Shown one piece after another: positions 43,588-51,523 of a stretch of 64,000 nucleotides of DNA (positions within the stretch are counted from its first letter, which is position 1; every line of letters begins with the position of its first letter). The notes beneath the pieces are model-generated. The model was not told where the DNA came from, ran no database searches, and was given only the letters and a program-made list of their open reading frames with translations. The translations under genes were made by a program, and so were the position numbers. The DNA lies in the NCBI GenBank assembly GCA_964558445.1, contig CAZLEA010000001.1:1-64000 (forward strand). The letters are read 5' to 3'. The DNA comes from CAYXVJ01 sp964558445 (lineage in GTDB: Bacteria; Bacillota; Clostridia; Saccharofermentanales; Fastidiosipilaceae).

Positions 43588-44505
43588 CTACATTAACATT
43601 AACATACTTATTGCCATTACGGCCATGCCGGCGATGAGGCCCCAGATGGCGATATGGTGTTCGCCGTACTTCTCTGCCGTAGGCAGTAATTCATCCAGTG
43701 AGATATAGACCATGATGCCTGCTACACCCGCGAAGATATAGCCCAGCAACGCCGGAGTAATAAGCGGCATCAGGACCAAGAAACCGACCGCTGCTCCGAG
43801 CGGCTCCGCCATACCGGACAAGAAGGTATAAGACAGTGCCTTGCGCTTACTACCGGTCGCATAGTAGACCGGAACCGCAACCGAGATGCCTTCCGGAATA
43901 TTGTGGATCGCAATCGCAACCGCAATCGAGATACCAAGCCTCGGATCTTGCAGAGCGGATATGAATGTCGCGAGACCCTCCGGGAAGTTATGGATGCCGA
44001 TCGCAAGCGCCGAGAACAGGCCTGTTCGCATCAAGGCTTCGCTGCTGATCGCGGGCATATGTTTCGCAGTCTCGGATGTCATGTTCGCAGCAGCACTCTC
44101 TTGCAAGTTCGCCGCCGGTACCTGACCCTCTGCCAGATTCTGTAACAGATCGGCTTGTACGGCAGAAATATCTTGTTTACTCGACAGCTCATGCGGATTC
44201 TCCGCACTCGGAACCAGCTTATCGATAATCGCAATCAAGGCGATACCACCGAAGAACGAGATGGCCGTCATCCACGCTCCACCGGTATCACCATGAGCTT
44301 CCTTGAGACTTGCGAGCGCCACGGGGAACATCTCGACAAAGGATACATAAATCATGACACCTGCCGAGAAACCGAGCGATCCCGAGATAAATTTGAAATT
44401 AGTTTGTTTGGTTCGAAGGACGAAGAGTCCGCCAATGCCCGTTGCCAAGCCGGCTCCGAGCGTCAGTGAGAAGGCAATCAGTATCTCTATTGCACCGTAA
44501 TTCAT
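43588..44505 (-). CDS. zupT: ZIP family zinc transporter ZupT
   Basis: 305 residues, eight membrane segments. The metal-binding helices are recognisable: IGIHNFPEGLATFISALQ (helix 4) and IAIHNIPEGISVAVPVYYA (helix 5), each with the HN-PEG motif. A cytosolic loop (about 105-155) between segments 3 and 4 is polar with few His. Imports Zn2+ and perhaps other divalent metals. Last 50 residues contain the typical YISLDELLPTAEKYGEHH. A terminator separates it from the S9 gene; the PTS-like gene lies 76 bases upstream. Confidence 0.95.
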   Translation of the reverse strand: MNYGAIEILIAFSLTLGAGLATGIGGLFVLRTKQTNFKFISGSLGFSAGVMIYVSFVEMFPVALASLKEAHGDTGGAWMTAISFFGGIALIAIIDKLVPSAENPHELSSKQDISAVQADLLQNLAEGQVPAANLQESAAANMTSETAKHMPAISSEALMRTGLFSALAIGIHNFPEGLATFISALQDPRLGISIAVAIAIHNIPEGISVAVPVYYATGSKRKALSYTFLSGMAEPLGAAVGFLVLMPLITPALLGYIFAGVAGIMVYISLDELLPTAEKYGEHHIAIWGLIAGMAVMAISMLMLM

Positions 44506-44580
44506 ACCGGTCTCCCTTACTATTTGCTACAAGAAATTATAGCAGAACAATTGGGAATAGCGATACGAAATCAGGCAACA

Positions 44581-45693
44581 TTACTTCACTTCGATCTTGA
44601 GCCAGCCGTCTTGGATCCACCCCTTCTTCCTCATCAATTCTGAGGACAAGAGCGCGATGATCGCCGGGAAGACGAAGTAAATCAACACGATCTTCACCAA
44701 CAATTCCAAGGGAGCGGTATACGCTTCCATCGTTGACCAAGTCGTCAGTTGTCCGACGAATCCGCTCGTACCCATGCCTGCACCGTAAGGTATGTTCTCA
44801 ATCTTGAAGGCGACGGTTGCGATCGGCCCGCAGATAGCGGCAGCGATCAAGGTGGGGATGACAACGGCAGGATGCTTGATACTGTTGGCCAGTTGCAACT
44901 TCGACGTACCGATGCCGATTGTCAGCAAACCACCCCAACGGTTCTCACGATAGGAGGCGACCGCGAAGCCGACCATGGAGCATGCACAACCGACGGTGGC
45001 TGCGCCCGCTGCAATTCCGCTTAAGCCAAGCATAATCGCTAGTGCCGCCGAACTGATCGGTGACAAGATCACGATACACATGACGACGGCAATCGAGATG
45101 CCCATACCCAGGGGCTCAAGCAGCGTCATCCGATTGATGAAGTCACCGAGTGTCTGCATGAAGCCGGCCATCGGCGGGCCAACAAGCAGCGCGATGATCG
45201 ATCCGCTGATCAAGGCCGTGGCGGGTACCAAGATAATATCGAGACTCGTCTTGCCAACCACCAGGTTTGCAAGCTCTGCTGCTACAATAACCGCAACGAT
45301 AGCACCGACCGGCCCGGCCGATACGCCGCCACTGCTCACACTGTAGCCGATCGCGCCGACCGCAGCCGACGTATAGATAACCAACGGTTTCACCTTCAGA
45401 GAGTAAGCGATGGCGACACCGATCGACGCGCCGACGACGGGCGACGCCGCACTCGTGTACTTATCGATCAACTCGGCGATCGTCTGCATCGGCGCCCAGG
45501 GCACGAGGCTGAAGATCTGGTTGATAATCATACCGGTAAGTAAGCTGGCAAAGAGACCAAAGGCCATCGCCCCCAGCGCATCGATTAAGTAGCGCTGATA
45601 GGCCCATTTGGCCCAGGTCTTCAGACGGCCTCCTTCGACCGTGCGAGCTGTTTGTGTATTCGATTCTTGTTTCTGGGTATTCTTTTTAGACAT
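44581..45693 (-). CDS. PTS_EIIC_2 / PfoR-type transporter-like protein
   Basis: 370 residues from MSKKNTQKQESN, with an upstream in-frame stretch to 45747 that lacks a good Shine-Dalgarno. About ten hydrophobic segments; LIDALGAMAFGLFASLLTGMIINQIF and GASIGVAIAYSLKVKPLVIYTSAAVG match the PTS IIC-like (PfoR) family. No IIA, IIB or phosphorylatable Cys/His domain is attached or nearby, so it may not be an active sugar PTS. Role unknown. Confidence 0.85.
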   Translation of the reverse strand: MSKKNTQKQESNTQTARTVEGGRLKTWAKWAYQRYLIDALGAMAFGLFASLLTGMIINQIFSLVPWAPMQTIAELIDKYTSAASPVVGASIGVAIAYSLKVKPLVIYTSAAVGAIGYSVSSGGVSAGPVGAIVAVIVAAELANLVVGKTSLDIILVPATALISGSIIALLVGPPMAGFMQTLGDFINRMTLLEPLGMGISIAVVMCIVILSPISSAALAIMLGLSGIAAGAATVGCACSMVGFAVASYRENRWGGLLTIGIGTSKLQLANSIKHPAVVIPTLIAAAICGPIATVAFKIENIPYGAGMGTSGFVGQLTTWSTMEAYTAPLELLVKIVLIYFVFPAIIALLSSELMRKKGWIQDGWLKIEVK

Positions 45694-45926
45694 GGCAATA
45701 CCGCTTCTTTCTAACCTAGATTTAGATAGGTATAAGCGAAATCGCACCGAGCTGATTTACACACCGATTAGAAATTCAAACTATATGCGGTGGCTTCGAT
45801 CTATTTGGTTTGCATTTATCTTATAGGACAATGAGGCTGACAGCAAGCCGAAAAAGTACTAAGATTAGTATAGAGCATTTGCCACATCTTGTTGTCAAAC
45901 TGACAAAACACGAACGGAGCAACACT

Positions 45927-46883
45927 ATGGCTATCGTAACCATCTCACGCGAAATCGCCGGTTTGGGCGAAGCGGTTGGTCAGAGCCTTGCTCGTAAACT
46001 CAACTATGAGTACCTCGATCGCAAGGCCATGTTGGACAAGTTCTTGGGTGAGTACATCCCCAAACATGACATGCAGAGCTTATTGGAGAGTCCCAAACAC
46101 TTCTTCCGCGAATTCATCGATCCCAGAAACGGCAGCAATACTACCTTCCTCGCCTATCTACAAGACGTCTTACCGACCTATGCGGCATCTCATCCCGGCG
46201 TCTGGGTCGGTTTCGCGGCCGATCAATTCCTGGCAGGTGAACCGGATGTCACGCATATCCGCATCATCGCCTCTATGGAGACCAGAATCAAGCGCCTGGT
46301 ACAAGAACAGCGCCTAGCCGAGAACGAGGCTAGAAACATGCTGCAGAGTCAAGATCGTATTGACTATCGCTTTGCTATGACGCTATTCGACATAAATCCG
46401 ACGGAAGACTATCGCTACGACCTCGTCATCAATACGGATAAGTTATCGCTACTCGCCGCATCGAATGCGATTGTAGCGTCCTGGAAGGATCTGTTCGCCC
46501 GCAAACAGCTACAGCTGGAGAACAAGGGAGAAGATGGCGTCAGTCTCAATTCTTCCGAGATTCCAATCCTGAAGAACGAAGCGGAGATCGAAGTTGCACG
46601 CCTACTAGACCGCTACGGTGTCGAATGGCGCTACGAACCCAAGACCTTCCCCGTGGAGTGGGACGACGAAGGACGGGTCACGATGGCGTTTAGCCCGGAC
46701 TTCTATCTGACAGAGTTCGACAGTTACCTTGAATTGACTACGATGGATCAGCGCTATGTCACGAAGAAGAACAAGAAGGCCAAGAAGGCGAAGGAACTCT
46801 ACGGTGTCGATGTCAAAATCGTGTACCGCAAGGACTTCGAAGGCATGATCGCCACCCGTGAGGCAGAAGATACGGAGGACTAG
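45927..46883 (+). CDS. cytidylate kinase-like domain fused to PD-(D/E)XK-like domain
   Basis: 318 residues from the ATG with CGGAG 8 bases upstream. Residues 1-190 match the cytidylate kinase-like (Cytidylate_kin2) family: VTISREIAGLGEAVGQSLA at the P-loop position, YEYLDRKAM, a regulatory-lid region, and DLVINTDKLS. The P-loop has GLG-x3-G without GKS/T, so NTP binding may be unusual. Residues 210-318 look like a PD-(D/E)XK nuclease core: E220, YEPKTF, PDFYL with D258, LELTT with E269, and KK near 280. The next gene begins 2 bases on. No known pathway combines these parts; see findings. Confidence 0.85.
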   Translation: MAIVTISREIAGLGEAVGQSLARKLNYEYLDRKAMLDKFLGEYIPKHDMQSLLESPKHFFREFIDPRNGSNTTFLAYLQDVLPTYAASHPGVWVGFAADQFLAGEPDVTHIRIIASMETRIKRLVQEQRLAENEARNMLQSQDRIDYRFAMTLFDINPTEDYRYDLVINTDKLSLLAASNAIVASWKDLFARKQLQLENKGEDGVSLNSSEIPILKNEAEIEVARLLDRYGVEWRYEPKTFPVEWDDEGRVTMAFSPDFYLTEFDSYLELTTMDQRYVTKKNKKAKKAKELYGVDVKIVYRKDFEGMIATREAEDTED

Positions 46884-46885
46884 AT

Positions 46886-47479
46886 ATGAGTCTAAGAGAT
46901 CAACACGATATGGAAATCCTCTTCACCGCAGATCAAATCCGTGAGCGGACCAAGGAGCTTGCAGCGCAGATTACGGCTGATTACAAGGATGCGGAGAAGT
47001 CGCTGATCCTAGTCGCTATGTTGAAGGGCTCGCTCTACTTCATGGCCGACCTCTCCCGTGAGATTGATATGGACATCACTTACGACTTCATCGGTATCGG
47101 TAGCTACGCCCAAGAGAACAGTACGACCGACATCGTCCGCACGACGAAGGATATCACTCTAAACATCGAGAATCGAGATGTACTCGTCGTCGAAGAGATC
47201 ATCCGCACGGGCTTGACCACAAACTACATGATCGACTACCTCAAGGCCTTCTATCCTCGCTCCATTACGCTCTGCACACTACTCATCAATCCAGAACAAC
47301 AGTTAATCGACTTACCTACGAAATACATCGGCTTTGAGATCGATTACACGCGCGTCATCGGCTACGGTATGGATTATAAGGAGTGGGGCAGAAACTTCCC
47401 TTATATCGCCAAGCTCGACAAGACGAAGCGACCGCAGAAGAGCCGAGCGAGCACGAACCCGGAAGACTTCCCACTCTGA
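46886..47479 (+). CDS. hypoxanthine phosphoribosyltransferase-like protein with altered PRPP loop
   Basis: 197 residues. Overall Hpt fold: MEILFTADQIRERTKELA, VAMLKGSLYFMADL (PPi loop), and RVIGYGMDYKEWGRNFPYIAKL (purine/ribose loop). The PRPP-binding motif, normally VEDI-I/V-DTG, here reads VVEEIIRTGLTT (residues 101-112). The second acid is Glu, and Arg107 replaces the catalytic Asp. Transferase activity is therefore doubtful. Follows the kinase-nuclease fusion with a 2-base gap, the Shine-Dalgarno GGAGG lying inside that gene's end. Likely co-functional. Confidence 0.87.
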   Translation: MSLRDQHDMEILFTADQIRERTKELAAQITADYKDAEKSLILVAMLKGSLYFMADLSREIDMDITYDFIGIGSYAQENSTTDIVRTTKDITLNIENRDVLVVEEIIRTGLTTNYMIDYLKAFYPRSITLCTLLINPEQQLIDLPTKYIGFEIDYTRVIGYGMDYKEWGRNFPYIAKLDKTKRPQKSRASTNPEDFPL

Positions 47480-47512
47480 TTCACCAAACGCATATCAAAT
47501 ATCAGCACAACT

Positions 47513-47550
47513 AAAAACAAGCACTACCGATTCACTCGATAGCGCTTGTT
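47513..47550 (-). terminator. terminator on minus strand
   Basis: Minus strand AACAAGCGCTATCGA ... TCGGTAGTGCTTGTT with few mismatches, followed by TTTTTAG. It could end the oadBG transcript, 720 bases long past oadG, or an unseen RNA from this region. Confidence 0.8.
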
Positions 47551-48184
47551 CTTGAGATAAAAGTAGCTCCAACGAACCATTATGTCTGTCCCAATCAATC
47601 CCATTATACGAAAATCTTGTTATCTGATGCTTCAAGTCCTGAGTTCTGCGATTTCGATTCGGTTCACCTTTTTATCAGTTCACCTCGTCTTCTTGATTCA
47701 TCGATTTGCTTCGATTCCCCTTCTACAGTTCATCTTGTCTTCTCGACTTACCAATCCACTGATCTAGTTAGTCAGCTTCATCACATATTCATTCTTCAAA
47801 GTTCAAACTTACGATCCATCCGTATGTCGCTTGTGTCACAACCCAAATTGTCTGCTCTCTCTCCGGGGGGGTAGCATGTCACCATGCTTATCGTCAACAT
47901 TCAGTCGTTATTTCGTGTAACAAGCGAATTCTAATCGCATCGAGAAATCATGTTCGTGTGTGCTTACATGATCGAAGGTTCTTATCCTTCTTAATCGATA
48001 TCCCGCCTTACTGAGCAGCACGGGTCTTGCACGAATATCCTGATCATTGAATGTTTGTGATCACTTGTCAAGGTTCGGACGTAATCGCCATTTCATCTCC
48101 ACTATAGAAGTGGCGGTTGTTGGTTCAGCTCTTCTGTATTCCTTGGAGCTACCTATACTATACGTGCTCTCACGCTGTGAATCC

Positions 48185-48198
48185 GTAACAATTGTTAC
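48185..48198. repeat. perfect 14-base palindrome GTAACAATTGTTAC
   Basis: A perfect palindrome in the gene-free region 72 bases from the oadG stop, followed by a looser AATTGTTGCG. Operator-like, no identified regulator. Confidence 0.5.
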
Positions 48199-48269
48199 AT
48201 CTAACAAGTTATTTTCTAATTGTTGCGTAATTCATTGCACATTATGTGATCCCAAATGTAAACAATAAA

Positions 48270-48473
48270 CTATTCTTCTTCTATTGCGCCGGGGAAACTT
48301 CGATTCAGAAGCTGGCAGAGCAAGTAGATTAGCGTCAAGACAACGAAGACGGAAGCAAATCCGATCCCCATGATAATGAGTGCATCCAGCAACACGCTAT
48401 CCGTCAAAAGCGATCCCGAATCCCTAAGCGGCGACAAGCCTGATAACGAGACAATCATTTGATCCAGTAACAT
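48270..48473 (-). CDS. Na+-translocating decarboxylase gamma (OadG-like) subunit
   Basis: 67 residues with one hydrophobic helix (about 27-54, ALIIMGIGFASVFVVLTLIYLLCQLL), the characteristic pattern of OadG family chains, which anchor and help assemble the decarboxylase pump. Acidic C-terminal end. 21 bases after the beta-subunit gene, so same operon. Confidence 0.85.
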   Translation of the reverse strand: MLLDQMIVSLSGLSPLRDSGSLLTDSVLLDALIIMGIGFASVFVVLTLIYLLCQLLNRSFPGAIEEE

Positions 48474-48494
48474 AGAAACACCTCTCCTCTCCGT

Positions 48495-49622
48495 CTAAGC
48501 AAGTAAGGCCAGTATGACAGCCGCAGCTATGATCGAACCGATCTGTCCGGAGACGTTCGCTCCGATTGCAGGCATCAAGATGAAATTCGTAGGATCTTCC
48601 TCCTGTGCGATCTTCTGTGCTATTCTCGCCGACATCGGGAACGCCGATATTCCACAGGCACCAACGATCGGATTGATCTTGCGCTTCAGGAATAAATTAA
48701 CAACCTTCGCGAAGATTACCCCGCCGGCCGTATCAAATATAAATGCAATAAGGCCGATACCAAGAATCAAGATCGTTTGGACGGTCAAGAAGTTCTCGGC
48801 AACCATCGTTGATCCGATAACCAGGCCAAGAAGCAAGGTCACAAGATTCGATAATTCGTTCTGAGCCGACTTCGACAAACGCTCAAGCACGCCACATTCG
48901 CGGATCAAATTACCATACATAAGCCCACCGACGAGCGGCACGGACATCGGCGCGATGAAACCTGCCACAATAGTAACGGCGATGGGGAAGATAATCTTCG
49001 TCGTACGCGAAATCTCGATATCAAACTTGGCATCCATGCGAATCATACGTTCCTTCTTCGTCGTGAGCGCACGGATAACCGGCGGCTGAATCAACGGTAC
49101 AAGTGCCATATAGGAATATGCAGCAACCGATATCGGTGCCAAGAATCGTTCGGCAAACAACCTGGCAACATAAATCGAACTCGGCCCATCCGCGGCACCG
49201 ATGATGCCGATAGCTGCCGCCTCTCGAATATTGAACAAACCGGTCACCTGTCCGATTACGGCAGCCAGCAGCATGGCAACAAAAATACCGAACTGCGCTG
49301 CTGCACCGAAGAAGAGCATAACCGGTTGTTTGAGCAAAGGAGAAAAGTCGATCATAGCGCCGACACCGACGAAGATCAAGATCGGGAACAATTCGTTAAC
49401 AATACCTGCGTTATAGAGAGTGGTCAGGAAGCCATCGTCTGCGATGGCGGCCGATAGCGGTATGTTGGCCATGATAGCGCCAAAACCCATTGGTAGTAAC
49501 AACATCGGTTCATATTCCTTATGAATCGCGAGAACAATCAAGATGAGGCCGATGACGATCATAACCCCTTGTTGCCAGGTGAAGTTAATGAATCCTTCGG
49601 CCAATTGACGAAATACAGCCAT
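48495..49622 (-). CDS. oadB: Na+-translocating decarboxylase beta subunit
   Basis: 375 residues, about nine or more membrane segments. Key regions: IGAADGPSSIYVARLF (the Asp of the Na+ path), PMGFGAIMANIPL, and VGACGISAFPMSARIAQ. Uses free energy of carboxylate decarboxylation to pump Na+. The biotin-carrying and carboxyltransferase alpha subunit is not in the window, so it is either elsewhere or belongs to another decarboxylase (glutaconyl-CoA, methylmalonyl-CoA). Gamma chain follows. Confidence 0.92.
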   Translation of the reverse strand: MAVFRQLAEGFINFTWQQGVMIVIGLILIVLAIHKEYEPMLLLPMGFGAIMANIPLSAAIADDGFLTTLYNAGIVNELFPILIFVGVGAMIDFSPLLKQPVMLFFGAAAQFGIFVAMLLAAVIGQVTGLFNIREAAAIGIIGAADGPSSIYVARLFAERFLAPISVAAYSYMALVPLIQPPVIRALTTKKERMIRMDAKFDIEISRTTKIIFPIAVTIVAGFIAPMSVPLVGGLMYGNLIRECGVLERLSKSAQNELSNLVTLLLGLVIGSTMVAENFLTVQTILILGIGLIAFIFDTAGGVIFAKVVNLFLKRKINPIVGACGISAFPMSARIAQKIAQEEDPTNFILMPAIGANVSGQIGSIIAAAVILALLA

Positions 49623-49780
49623 ATAAGTCTCCCTTCTTGGAACAACGCTTCAATTATCATTGATTATATCATATGAGTGCTAATATATTTAAAGCATACT
49701 CGTGAGATTGACCAATTTGTTCTGAGGCAGAATCAAGCAATTCGCTACTAAGGCTCTAGCTATGATTTTGTTCTAAAACA

Positions 49781-49789
49781 TGTTATAAT
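49781..49789 (+). promoter_or_regulatory. extended -10 promoter of tRNA-Pro
   Basis: TGTTATAAT, extended -10 type, 30 bases before the tRNA; no good -35. Confidence 0.6.
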
Positions 49790-49819
49790 TCGTTTGCTGT
49801 CCAGACGGGCTAACGAAGA

Positions 49820-49895
49820 CGAGGTGTGGCGCAGTTGGTAGCGCACCTGTTTTGGGAACAGGGGGTCGCACGTTCGAATCGTGTCACCTCGACCA
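49820..49895 (+). tRNA. tRNA-Pro (TGG)
   Basis: 76 bases including encoded CCA. Acceptor CGAGGTG/CACCTCG; anticodon loop TTTGGGA with anticodon TGG; T-loop GTTCGAATC. Confidence 0.96.
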
Positions 49896-49900
49896 AGCTC

Positions 49901-49932
49901 AAATCCCTGATATCACGTGATGTCGGGGGTTT
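49901..49932 (+). terminator. terminator of tRNA-Pro
   Basis: AAATCCCTGATATCAC pairs throughout (with a few G-T) with GTGATGTCGGGGGTTT, followed by AACTATTTTTG. Five bases past the tRNA. Confidence 0.82.
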
Positions 49933-50071
49933 AACTATTTTTGTATCTATGCTAATACTCTTGTCTTCACTAAGTGCAGTAGAAGCAAATTCATTTCATG
50001 ATAATATATGATCTATAATATAATTCAGTTTACTATAAATATACCCGAGAATAGATAATTGAGGATTCACC

Positions 50072-50761
50072 ATGACAGCGAAACTCTTAATCATCGAAGA
50101 TGACTACACCCTCGCAGCAGGCTTGGCCTATCTACTGCGAGACGAAGGCTTCGAATTGGATTTGGCTCACGACGCGATCAACGGCCTGGAGCTCGCGCAA
50201 ACGAACGAATACGACATCATCCTCTGCGACCGTATGCTACCCGGTATGGATGGTGTCGAGCTCTTGCGTCGTCTACGGGAGTCTGGGCATCAAACGAAGC
50301 TTCTATTCTTAACTGCCAAGGATAGTATCAAGGACAAGGTTGAGGGTCTGGATGCCGGAGCCGAAGACTACATCAGCAAGCCCTTCTCCTCCGAAGAATT
50401 GCTTGCCAGGCTTCGTGTTCTGCTTCGCCGCAGCGACGATCGGGGCGGATCTGCCGCTAATCAGTATGCCGATCTGGAGATCCCTCCGGGGGACAATAAG
50501 CTGCACTGCAACGGCTTAACGGAGACGCTTACGCCCAAGGAGACTCAACTGCTTCTCCTCTTCTTCCGCAATCCGGAGACGGTGCTCTCAAGGAAGTACA
50601 TCCTCGAATCCGTCTGGGGTACATCCAACTTCATCGAGGAGAACAATATCGATATCAGTGTCCACTACATCAGACAGAAGATCGCAAGGTTGGAGTCCAA
50701 GGTTCAAATCAGAACCGTTCGAGGCGTCGGTTATACTATCGAGCAATCTTCAGACGCTTGA
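50072..50761 (+). CDS. OmpR/PhoB-type response regulator
   Basis: 229 residues. Receiver domain (1-120): acidic pocket IIEDD, phospho-Asp in LCDRMLPGMDGVELL, conserved Thr/Lys in FLTAKD and ISKPF. C-terminal winged helix (about 135-229) with RKYILESVWG and VRGVGYTIEQ. No kinase is adjacent; a histidine kinase with an ABC transporter starts 4.6 kb downstream on the same strand and could be its partner. Last 26 bases overlap the convergent CBM9-like gene. Confidence 0.95.
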   Translation: MTAKLLIIEDDYTLAAGLAYLLRDEGFELDLAHDAINGLELAQTNEYDIILCDRMLPGMDGVELLRRLRESGHQTKLLFLTAKDSIKDKVEGLDAGAEDYISKPFSSEELLARLRVLLRRSDDRGGSAANQYADLEIPPGDNKLHCNGLTETLTPKETQLLLLFFRNPETVLSRKYILESVWGTSNFIEENNIDISVHYIRQKIARLESKVQIRTVRGVGYTIEQSSDA

Positions 50762-51413
50762 AATACTTCGGTTGATGGAAGTCCGGCTGTACGGTCTTGA
50801 TCTCCGCCCAGCTCAGATAATGGGGTATCGGCGTCTCATCGCCGCACTTGTAGAAGTTGGCACGGATTATCTGCCCTTCTCCCAAGGAGACTTCGCGACC
50901 GAGTCGGGCATGCAGCCAACTGGCCGGTACCTGGTAGTGGATCTGCCACCAACCCTCCTCATATTCGCCTTCCGGATTCACATCGATCAAGCAATTGATT
51001 CGTAGTGCTGCAAGTTCTGCGGGCGGTAGAACTCTACGATTCTCTCTACCCGTGCCTACAGCGATATGAGGTGTGCCCAAACTGTTGAACTCGAAGTTGA
51101 AGTATGGCTCATCCTCCTCGTCGGAGAAGGCGATGAAGGCCTCCAAACAACTGTCGAGGTGCACCGCTCCGCCTGTCTCGCGGCATTTCGAATGACGCTG
51201 CTCGGGATCCGGTTCGAAGCTGGCAAGCCGTATATATAGTGTCTCATCGTGTACCATCAGACGAACTTCCGTCCTCGGTCGATAATTACTGACGGGCCAA
51301 GATTCCAGTGCAATCGGCAGAGCGTCAAGCTCAAGCCAATGCTCCCACCGGGGCAAATCATGGGCATCGTGCAGTTTGATTGTCGTACATTTCTTCACAG
51401 GGTCATGTCGCAT
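50736..51413 (-). CDS. carbohydrate-binding family 9-like protein
   Basis: 225 residues. Resembles stand-alone CBM9-like proteins: PRTEVRLMVHDETLYIRLASFEPDP, DSCLEAFIAFS, YFNFEFNSLGTPHIAVG, and W-x-I-H-Y near the C-terminus. No signal peptide visible, so sugar binding may be cytosolic or the family may do something else. GAGGTG lies 5 bases before the start. Overlaps the response-regulator 3' end by 26 bases on the opposite strand. Confidence 0.82.
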   Translation of the reverse strand: MRHDPVKKCTTIKLHDAHDLPRWEHWLELDALPIALESWPVSNYRPRTEVRLMVHDETLYIRLASFEPDPEQRHSKCRETGGAVHLDSCLEAFIAFSDEEDEPYFNFEFNSLGTPHIAVGTGRENRRVLPPAELAALRINCLIDVNPEGEYEEGWWQIHYQVPASWLHARLGREVSLGEGQIIRANFYKCGDETPIPHYLSWAEIKTVQPDFHQPKYFKRLKIAR

Positions 51414-51523
51414 GTGTTCACCTCACCTAATCCGTCATTCTTCTTCTATTATAAATGATAAATGGATAATTGATGTGATAATATAAAAGATACTAAAAGA
51501 TAGCAATCACACGGAGGTAGTAT

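Larger units (their letters stand above)
47480..48269. other. 790-base stretch without a gene
   Basis: No coding signal on either strand; base composition looks more AT-rich than its neighbours. Contains a minus-strand terminator at 47513-47550, imperfect repeats of a CAGTTCAyCTyGTCTTCTyGA unit near 47677 and 47726, a G7 run at 47864, the hairpin AGCATG/CATGCT near 47873, and the palindrome GTAACAATTGTTAC at 48185-48198. It separates the hpt-like gene from the convergent oadBG unit. Confidence 0.7.

Noticed and set aside
48047..48268. 73-codon open frame in the gene-free region
   Set aside because: Cys-rich random-looking product, no ribosome site, unlike neighbouring genes in composition.
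49675..49683. GAGTGCTAA, a CIRCE half-site before oadB
   Set aside because: No matching TTAGCACTC arm at nine bases, so a chance match.
49826..50011. 61-codon open frame starting in tRNA-Pro
   Set aside because: It is a shadow of the tRNA and its terminator.
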